From assembly GCA_965602655.1 (NCBI GenBank), contig CBFCZE010000010.1, forward strand, positions 1-38,132: a DNA stretch of 38,132 nt, read 5' to 3'. Position 1 is the stretch's first letter. Every line of letters starts with the position of its first letter. This document shows, in pieces, positions 32,765-38,132 of this stretch. The notes beneath the pieces are model-generated. The model worked only from the letters and a program-made list of their open reading frames with translations, was not told where the DNA came from and ran no database searches. Made by a program: the position numbers and the translations under genes. Source of the stretch: JAAERC01 sp965602655 (lineage in GTDB: Bacteria > Zixibacteria > MSB-5A5 > GN15 > PGXB01).

Positions 32765-32795
32765 ATAATAAACGAGGTTTCTATTCATCTGTCAA
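32765..32795 (-). promoter_or_regulatory. Putative promoter of the thioesterase gene
   Basis: On the minus strand TTGACA (32790-32795) is followed by TTTATT after 17 bases (32767-32772) or TATTAT after 19 (32765-32770). The predicted start of transcription is 32758-32760, one to three bases before the ATG at 32757. Confidence 0.5.
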
Positions 32796-32828
32796 CCATC
32801 CAGAATATTCAAAAATAATTAAAATTCC

Positions 32829-32855
32829 AAAAAAAAAGCCCGGCATAGACCGGGC
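32829..32855 (-). terminator. Rho-independent terminator after the lipoprotein gene
   Basis: GCCCGG (32838-32843) pairs with CCGGGC (32850-32855) over a 6-base loop. Nine T (32829-32837) follow on the minus strand. It lies 22 bases past the lipoprotein stop. Confidence 0.9.
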
Positions 32856-32877
32856 CTTTAAAATAATATTTTTTAAA

Positions 32878-33762
32878 TTATTGCGGAGTGCACATAGTGT
32901 ACTCATATGTCCAGTACTGCATATTGCTAATAGCGGTAACGGTGGCTACGCCATTTAAAATTGCGGCCGTAACTTCCCAATTTCTGGCCGTCATGACCGG
33001 GAAGGCATCGGCGGTTACTGTATAAGACACATTCATATCCAGGTCAACAGTCCCGGAGCATGGGCATCCGTCAGCCCAGAGATCATCTAATCCACGAACA
33101 ACCTCTACGTTGGCAATAGTGGCTTCGACGCCAAAAACTGCATCGACGGTTGAATCGGCACTGGTATAATGCCATTCAATTAAGAAATTGTCAAAGCCGC
33201 TAATTGAGGCGATATCGGTGTCAAGACCATGAAATTCGATATCAAAATATCCGGACAAATCGGTATGTGTTTCAGTGGTGGCATCATTTTCAAATTCCCA
33301 ATGTCTGATATATCTGAGATAATCAAGACCATCGGATAGATGAAGGTATAATTCATCATTCATAAATTTAACTGAGTCAGTGAAAGAAAATGAATAGGTG
33401 GAATAATAATAAACATACTCCTTCCAATGCCAGCCATTGGAGTAACCCTCTAAAAGTATCGGCGCTCCAACTTTGTTAATGGCGTTGTTAGGACCGACAT
33501 TGATGTCTCTAATATCCATGTCCGGCGGAAGAGGACCACCCCCCTCTTCGGGATAGATTTTGTCTAAAGCCATAGAATAAACAACATCAACCGAATCCAG
33601 ATAATTGTTGACATGTTCCTGAACAATCAGAAAACCCGGATCAGTTTCGACGCCGGGCAGTATACTGGTTGACAGACTTGAATCGGACGAGCAACCGGCC
33701 CAGCAAAACAGCACGACCAGAGCCACCAAGCCCAGTCCCGGGTTTACAAATTTTGGACGCAT
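32878..33762 (-). CDS. Lipoprotein of unknown function
   Basis: A 294-residue predicted lipoprotein. The signal ends in CWAGC (Cys24 lipidated) followed by Ser/Asp-rich residues. The rest is rich in beta-strand, aromatic and acidic residues (for example VGAPILLEGYSNGWHWKEY), with Cys pairs in DGCPCSG and a final MCTPQ. I recognise no domain. AAAGGAG precedes the ATG. It follows argF by 52 bases and ends in a strong terminator. Surface or periplasmic exposure is inferred from the signal. Confidence 0.75.
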   Translation of the reverse strand: MRPKFVNPGLGLVALVVLFCWAGCSSDSSLSTSILPGVETDPGFLIVQEHVNNYLDSVDVVYSMALDKIYPEEGGGPLPPDMDIRDINVGPNNAINKVGAPILLEGYSNGWHWKEYVYYYSTYSFSFTDSVKFMNDELYLHLSDGLDYLRYIRHWEFENDATTETHTDLSGYFDIEFHGLDTDIASISGFDNFLIEWHYTSADSTVDAVFGVEATIANVEVVRGLDDLWADGCPCSGTVDLDMNVSYTVTADAFPVMTARNWEVTAAILNGVATVTAISNMQYWTYEYTMCTPQ

Positions 33763-33814
33763 CCTTTTCTCCTTTCACGACCTCCCTGACCGGAACCGGC
33801 TGATGCTTTGAGTT

Positions 33815-34717
33815 TTAGTGCTCCAGCATAAAAGTCATAATCGCCTTCTGGATATGCAATCTGTTTTCGGCTTCATCGAAAACGACTGAGTGAGATCCAT
33901 CGATGACTTCATCGGTAATCTCTCGTCCCCGTTCGGCCGGCAGGCAGTGCAATACCAGACAATCAGGACTGGCTCCGGACAATAATGCCGTATTTACTTG
34001 AAACTTATGTAATACCTTTTCTTTTTCATTTATCTGATCTTTTTGCCCCATTGAGGCCCACACATCAGTATAAATTACATCGGCATCCTTAACAGCTTCT
34101 TTAGGATCGTCCGTTATCAGAATTTGACTGTTTTTATTTTGTATAGCTTTGTTTAGCATACTCTTATCCGGCGGAGTCGATTTGTCGGTACCGATTCTTA
34201 AATCGATAGGGATTATAGAGGCCAGATTCAGCCAGCTATTGGCGACATTGTTGCCATCACCCAGATAGGCTATTTTATAGACATCTTTTTTCATATGTTC
34301 CATAATGGTAAAATAATCGCCCATAATCTGACACGGATGCACCAGATCGGTCAGGCCATTAATGACCGGCACCGTGGCGTGTTCGGCCAGACCGGTAACG
34401 TCGCTGTGAGCAAAAGTACGAATCATTATCAATCCGACCATCCGGGATAAAACCTTGGCGACATCATGAACCGATTCTCTGACCCCGATTTTAATCTCGT
34501 TATCGGTTACGTAAATGGAATTCCCCCCCAATTCATTTATGCCCACTTCAAAAGATATGCGTGTCCGCAACGAAGCTTTGGTGAAAATACACGTGGCCGA
34601 TTTACCGGCTAACGGTTTTGGTGAAATCTCACCTTTTTTCATTTTGGCGCATAAGTCAAAAATTTCAAATATTTCATCTGCCGTGCAGTCGGCAATCTCT
34701 GTAAATGATCTGGCCAT
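33815..34717 (-). CDS. argF: Ornithine carbamoyltransferase
   Basis: This enzyme joins carbamoyl phosphate and ornithine to make citrulline in arginine synthesis. The 300-residue length fits. Carbamoyl-phosphate motifs are KASLRTRISFE (47-57) and HPCQ (127-130). Ornithine-side motifs are DVWASMGQ (218-225) and HCLP (257-260). The first motif is normally STRTR; here it is SLRTR (Leu50). This position varies in some family members, so activity is still likely, but a related carbamoyltransferase with a modified substrate cannot be excluded. AAGGAG precedes the ATG, and it has its own promoter. No other arg genes are in the window. Confidence 0.92.
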   Translation of the reverse strand: MARSFTEIADCTADEIFEIFDLCAKMKKGEISPKPLAGKSATCIFTKASLRTRISFEVGINELGGNSIYVTDNEIKIGVRESVHDVAKVLSRMVGLIMIRTFAHSDVTGLAEHATVPVINGLTDLVHPCQIMGDYFTIMEHMKKDVYKIAYLGDGNNVANSWLNLASIIPIDLRIGTDKSTPPDKSMLNKAIQNKNSQILITDDPKEAVKDADVIYTDVWASMGQKDQINEKEKVLHKFQVNTALLSGASPDCLVLHCLPAERGREITDEVIDGSHSVVFDEAENRLHIQKAIMTFMLEH

Positions 34718-34756
34718 AATGGCTCCTTTCGGTATGTATGAGTTAAAAACCGCCGA

Positions 34757-34785
34757 AAGAAATAAACTGGCCCATCTATTGTCAA
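34757..34785 (-). promoter_or_regulatory. Putative argF promoter
   Basis: On the minus strand TTGACA (34780-34785) is followed after 17 bases by TTTCTT (34757-34762). The leader would be about 33 bases. No ARG-box-like palindrome stands out nearby. Confidence 0.5.
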
Positions 34786-34866
34786 GGAAATTGATAAATA
34801 AATGATGTAGGCTATATTCGGTCTACTTGACAGCCTAAAATTAGCCCCATAAGGAGGCAGGAAATA

Positions 34867-35247
34867 TCAGATTTCTTCGACTTCCCAGCGCTTATTTACA
34901 AAAAGACTCAAAAATTGAACAGCAAAATCCCACGAATTGGCCAATTCTATAGATTTTCTAATTTGCTCAACCTGAGTAGCCCGATCGACCGGATTACCGG
35001 CACAATCATCATGACCAACGATGGCAACGACTTTTGAACCATGTTTGACCACTGAAATTTCAACTCTTTTTCTGATAGACTCAACTGTTATTTTATCAAC
35101 GTTTTCCGCAAGGAATTTTATCGGTCCCGGTTCGGTTATCATATCCACATAATCTACGCCGAACTTATTTTTCAGGTATTCAATTACCGGGAGCTGCACC
35201 CGGCCATCCATACAATTTATTGCAGTAACAAATGTACCTTCTGCCAT
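34867..35247 (-). CDS. Small beta-carbonic-anhydrase-like protein
   Basis: A 126-residue protein with the zinc-site motifs of beta-carbonic anhydrases: CMDGR (Cys12, Asp14, Arg16) and GHDDC (His79, Cys82), plus the strand VVAIVGHDDCAGNPV. Typical beta-class enzymes are about 200 residues; this one lacks much of the C-terminal part and the N-terminal helices. It could be a minimal hydratase or another zinc hydrolase of the same fold. AGGG precedes the ATG. It lies 21 bases past hslU, so it is probably the last gene of the xerC-hslV-hslU transcript. Confidence 0.7.
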   Translation of the reverse strand: MAEGTFVTAINCMDGRVQLPVIEYLKNKFGVDYVDMITEPGPIKFLAENVDKITVESIRKRVEISVVKHGSKVVAIVGHDDCAGNPVDRATQVEQIRKSIELANSWDFAVQFLSLFVNKRWEVEEI

Positions 35248-35268
35248 TTTTTATTCCCTCTTACAGAC

Positions 35269-36624
35269 TTATAAAATATACCGGCTTAGATCTTCATTTT
35301 CGATAATATCGGAAAGGCATTTATTAACCATCTGAGGTGTTATCTTGATACTCTTTTTCTCATTGGGCGCTTCAAACATGATATCCTCAAGAAGGGTCGT
35401 CATTACCGTATGAAGCCTGCGGGCGCCGATATTTTCGGTATTGGTGTTGACCTCTTCGGCAATCTCGGCAATCCGTTTCAGGGCCGGTTTGACAAAAGAT
35501 AATTTTACATCATCCGAGGCCATCAAGGCTGTGTACTGTTTGACCAGCGCATTTTTCGGCTCGGATAAAATCCTGAAAAAATCTTTGGCGGTTAATGAAT
35601 CAAGCTCCACCCGTATCGGCAGACGTCCCTGAAGTTCCGGCACCAGATCCGATGGCCGCGACGAATGAAAAGCACCGGCGGCGATAAACAGAATATGATC
35701 GGTCGTTACCATTCCGTATTTGGTCATCACGGCACAACCCTCGATAATCGGAAGAATATCCCGCTGGACACCCTCGCGGGATACATCGGGACCGGTTTTT
35801 GATCTTTCCCCGGCGATTTTATCAATCTCATCGATAAAAACAATACCCGACTCCTGCGCCCGCTCCAGAGCTTCAGTGATAACATCATCCATATTAACCA
35901 GTTTGGATAATTCCTCACTGTGTAATATTTTCCTTGCTTCAGCCACGGTAAGCTTTCTTCGCTTGGTTTTTTTCGGCATCAAACCGGAGAACATCTCCTG
36001 AAAATTAACGCCCAGCTCTTCCATCCCCATCGGAGAAAATATCTCAACCACCGGGAACTTATCCTGGGGCGTATCCATCTCGACCATTTTATCATCAAGT
36101 TTGCCGGCCAGAAGTTTCTCTCTCAATTTATTGCGAGTACTGGTTTCAAGCTGGATAATATGATTATCGTCGGTCAGACCCTGCTTACGATTTCTTGGCG
36201 GCGGCGGAAGAAGCAAATTAAGAAGCCTTTTATTGGCGTTTTCAGACGCCTTTTGATTAACGATGACAGATTTTTCCAGCTTGACCATATTAACCGACAG
36301 GTCAACCAGATCACGAACCATCGATTCAACATCGCGGCCGACATACCCGACTTCGGTAAATTTTGATGCCTCAACCTTAATAAACGGCGCCGAAGCCATC
36401 TCGGCCAATCGACGGGCGATTTCGGTCTTGCCGACTCCGGTCGGGCCGATCATCAGAATATTGTTGGGAAGAATCTCGCGGCCGATTTCCTCCGGGGCGG
36501 CCCGGCGGCGCCATCTATTGCGAAGCGCAATCGCCACCGATTTTTTGGCCTTGTCCTGACCGATTATATATTTATCAAGGAATTCGACTATCTCTTTGGG
36601 CGTTTTCAAATTGATATCTATCAT
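35269..36624 (-). CDS. hslU: HslU (ClpY) ATPase subunit of the HslVU protease
   Basis: This AAA+ unfoldase feeds proteins to HslV. Length is 451 residues. The N-terminus has TPKEIVEFLDKYIIGQDKAK, Walker A is GPTGVGKT (60-67), and the pore loop region includes EVGYVGRDVESMVRDL. An I-domain (about 110-235) follows, then Walker B IVFIDEIDKI and sensor motif GRLPIRVEL. The C-terminal ENEDLSRYIL is the tail that docks into HslV. It overlaps hslV by four bases (ATGA). Confidence 0.97.
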   Translation of the reverse strand: MIDINLKTPKEIVEFLDKYIIGQDKAKKSVAIALRNRWRRRAAPEEIGREILPNNILMIGPTGVGKTEIARRLAEMASAPFIKVEASKFTEVGYVGRDVESMVRDLVDLSVNMVKLEKSVIVNQKASENANKRLLNLLLPPPPRNRKQGLTDDNHIIQLETSTRNKLREKLLAGKLDDKMVEMDTPQDKFPVVEIFSPMGMEELGVNFQEMFSGLMPKKTKRRKLTVAEARKILHSEELSKLVNMDDVITEALERAQESGIVFIDEIDKIAGERSKTGPDVSREGVQRDILPIIEGCAVMTKYGMVTTDHILFIAAGAFHSSRPSDLVPELQGRLPIRVELDSLTAKDFFRILSEPKNALVKQYTALMASDDVKLSFVKPALKRIAEIAEEVNTNTENIGARRLHTVMTTLLEDIMFEAPNEKKSIKITPQMVNKCLSDIIENEDLSRYIL

Positions 36625-37157
36625 TTTATTTTTTCCACTGTTATGTTTTCGTTGGTATATACGCAGATATCGGCGGCTGTCAAGAGAGATTTTTTGACAA
36701 TTTCCTCGGCTGTCATTTTCGGTTTGGTTGAGATTAACGCCCGCGCCGCCGCTAAGGCGTATGGCCCGCCGGAGCCGATTGCAAGAATACCGTCATCCGG
36801 CTCGACCACTTCACCGGTCCCGGCAATCAGAAAACTATGTTTCTTATCGGCTACGGCCAGAATAGCTTCCAGCTTCTGCAGATATTTATCGGTGCGCCAG
36901 TCTTTGGCCAGTTCGACTGCGGCTCTGGGGAGGTTACCGCTGTACTCATCTATTTTTTCCTCAAAACGCTCGAACAACGCCAGCGCATCCGCGGCCGCTC
37001 CGGCAAACCCGGCCAGAATTTTATCTTCATACAGCCGGCGGATTTTCACCGCTTTGGCTTTCATCACCGTATCGCCGAGCGTCACCTGACCGTCGCCCCC
37101 CATCGCAACTGCGCCTTTGTATCTTAAACCGAGTATTGTTGTGGCATGTATTTTCAT
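36621..37157 (-). CDS. hslV: HslV (ClpQ) peptidase subunit
   Basis: A proteasome-like Thr peptidase, 178 residues. The start MKIHATTILGLRYKG places the catalytic Thr6 after a five-residue propeptide, as in ClpQ proteins that begin HATTI. GGDGQVTLGDTVMK (20-33) and GFAGAAADALALFERFE follow. AGAAGGGG lies before the ATG. Order xerC-hslV-hslU matches the codV-clpQ-clpY order of Bacillus and other bacteria. Confidence 0.97.
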   Translation of the reverse strand: MKIHATTILGLRYKGAVAMGGDGQVTLGDTVMKAKAVKIRRLYEDKILAGFAGAAADALALFERFEEKIDEYSGNLPRAAVELAKDWRTDKYLQKLEAILAVADKKHSFLIAGTGEVVEPDDGILAIGSGGPYALAAARALISTKPKMTAEEIVKKSLLTAADICVYTNENITVEKIK

Positions 37158-37193
37158 TTTATTACCCCTTCTCTATTTTATTCTACATCTCTA

Positions 37194-38084
37194 TCAAGCT
37201 CGCGGATGAGCCTTTTCATAAACCGATTTTAATTTATCAGTACTTATATGCGTATATTTCTGCGTTGTTGTCAGTGAACTGTGCCCCAGAAGCTCTTTAA
37301 TCGCCAGAATATCAGCGCCGTTTTCAAGCATATGCGTGGCGAAACTGTGGCGAAGCATATGCGGTGTTACCCGTTTGCCGAGAGGCGCACAAAACTTTTT
37401 AACTATTCTGTCGACCGAACGGACAGTTAACGGTTCGGCCCGATAATTCAAGAATAAATAACCCTTATGTTCAGTTTTGCCGGTGATAAAGCTTTCTCGC
37501 AGTTCCAGATAATACTTCAGATTTTTAATGATTGAATCGCCATACGGGACAATCCTGACCTTGTTCCCCTTACCGAGAATATTGATTACTCTCTTACCGA
37601 AATCTATATCGTGTATTCGAAGTCCGGTCATCTCGGCGCGGCGGATTCCGGTCAGATAAAAAAGTGAAACCATCAGATAATCGCGCCGGGTCAGATATGA
37701 ATCTTTTTTGATAATATCGAACAGCTCGGCCGCCTCTTTTCGGGAGAGAAACTCCGGTATCTTTTCGCTGTATTTTAATTTAGACAGTTTGCAGAGGAAA
37801 CTTTTGTATTTTTTCTTTTCCGACAGAAACCGCTGAAACCCCGACAACGCCGATATAAACCCGGCCAGTGTCCGCACCGAAACATTCTGCCCGCGACGTT
37901 TGGCCAGAAATTTCCGCAGGAGAATACTGTTCACTTTCTGGTCGGGCGAATTTGATTTATATTCTTCGTCAAGAAACTCGACCCATGGTTTCAGGTTGTT
38001 TTTATAGGTCTCAATCGACCCGGGTGCGAGCCGGTGTTTCTCGGTTAATTCTATTAAATATTCTGTCAGCGCCTTTTTTATCAT
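37194..38084 (-). CDS. xerC: XerC/XerD-type tyrosine recombinase
   Basis: A site-specific recombinase for chromosome-dimer resolution. The 296-residue protein has an N-terminal SAM-like DNA-binding domain (about 1-90) and a catalytic domain with Arg148 (TGIRRAEM), Lys172 (GKGNKVRI), His242-x-x-Arg245 (PHMLRHSFATH), His268 (LLGHSS) and Tyr277 (TQKYTHIS). All six catalytic positions are present. Position next to hslVU supports XerC rather than a phage integrase. The promoter at 38091-38119 predicts transcription from the A of the ATG, and there is no Shine-Dalgarno sequence. Confidence 0.94.
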   Translation of the reverse strand: MIKKALTEYLIELTEKHRLAPGSIETYKNNLKPWVEFLDEEYKSNSPDQKVNSILLRKFLAKRRGQNVSVRTLAGFISALSGFQRFLSEKKKYKSFLCKLSKLKYSEKIPEFLSRKEAAELFDIIKKDSYLTRRDYLMVSLFYLTGIRRAEMTGLRIHDIDFGKRVINILGKGNKVRIVPYGDSIIKNLKYYLELRESFITGKTEHKGYLFLNYRAEPLTVRSVDRIVKKFCAPLGKRVTPHMLRHSFATHMLENGADILAIKELLGHSSLTTTQKYTHISTDKLKSVYEKAHPRA

Positions 38085-38090
38085 ACCGGA

Positions 38091-38119
38091 TATATACGGG
38101 ATATTTCTGGCAGGGTCAA
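38091..38119 (-). promoter_or_regulatory. Putative promoter giving a leaderless xerC-hslVU mRNA
   Basis: On the minus strand TTGACC (38114-38119) and TATATA (38091-38096) are separated by exactly 17 bases. The expected +1, seven bases past the -10 box, is 38084, the A of the xerC ATG. Confidence 0.65.
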
Positions 38120-38132
38120 TTTAAAAGTGGGG

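Noticed and set aside
36643..37089. 148-codon open frame on the plus strand antisense to hslV
   Set aside because: It mirrors the codon pattern of hslV, has no ribosome site and encodes low-complexity Ser/Ala-rich sequence. hslV is certain on the other strand.
1..38132. tRNA, rRNA or riboswitch genes
   Set aside because: I looked for cloverleaf-like and known leader patterns in the intergenic stretches and found none that I could support by eye.

Overview
The window comes from a diderm (Gram-negative) bacterium. It encodes several lipoproteins with clear lipoboxes, MurJ, a SurA-like periplasmic chaperone, type IV pilus motors and the HslVU protease. The DNA is moderately AT-rich. An MglA/MglB pair beside PilB/PilT/PilC, many roadblock proteins and a Deinococcus/Thermus-like succinate dehydrogenase layout fit an uncultivated FCB-like or deltaproteobacterium-like lineage, for example Zixibacteria. 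That placement is an inference; the window has no rRNA. Almost every gene is on the minus strand, so transcription runs from high to low coordinates. The exceptions are rpsT and one lipoprotein gene.

Layout, low to high coordinates. (1) 1-5.7 kb: TCA-cycle block sdhD-sdhC-sdhA-sdhB, then sucC-sucD. Each operon has a visible promoter and a hairpin terminator. (2) 5.8-12 kb: two exported alpha/beta hydrolases, threonine aldolase, a dolichol/diacylglycerol-kinase-family membrane protein and a two-parvulin lipoprotein chaperone. (3) 12-27.6 kb: the most notable region. Read in the direction of transcription it runs: murJ, comEC, a PATAN (DUF4388) protein, a small membrane protein, a TPR-roadblock protein, a membrane-anchored roadblock protein, a free roadblock protein, mglA with a 209-residue disordered tail, mglB, pilB, pilT, pilC, a terminator-like hairpin, and a PilS-like sensor kinase. 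This looks like one polarity, pilus-motor and DNA-uptake module in which one GTPase is served by four roadblock proteins of different architecture. (4) 27.6-28.9 kb: rpsT on the plus strand, convergent with a ParB/SbnI-like gene. (5) 28.9-32.3 kb: a repeat-rich accessory patch. It holds several palindrome families, the tail of an IS481-like transposase, the tail of a tyrosine integrase, inverted IS-end motifs, a REP-associated transposase gene killed by one in-frame stop and flanked by inverted REPs, and a cysteine-rich lipoprotein with an NPP1/Vps62-like segment plus three dermatopontin-like repeats. (6) 32.3-38.1 kb: housekeeping genes: thioesterase, lipoprotein, argF, small beta-carbonic-anhydrase-like protein, hslU, hslV and xerC. 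The xerC promoter is placed so that the transcript should begin at the start codon.

How the parts fit together. PilB and PilT would drive pilus extension and retraction through PilC. MglA-GTP with MglB would set which cell pole is active. The extra roadblock proteins could tie MglA to the membrane and to TPR partners. The PATAN protein could act on PilB. ComEC would pass DNA taken up by the pilus into the cytoplasm. The individual families are recognised from motifs; their joint operation as one system is inferred from gene order, short gaps and overlaps.
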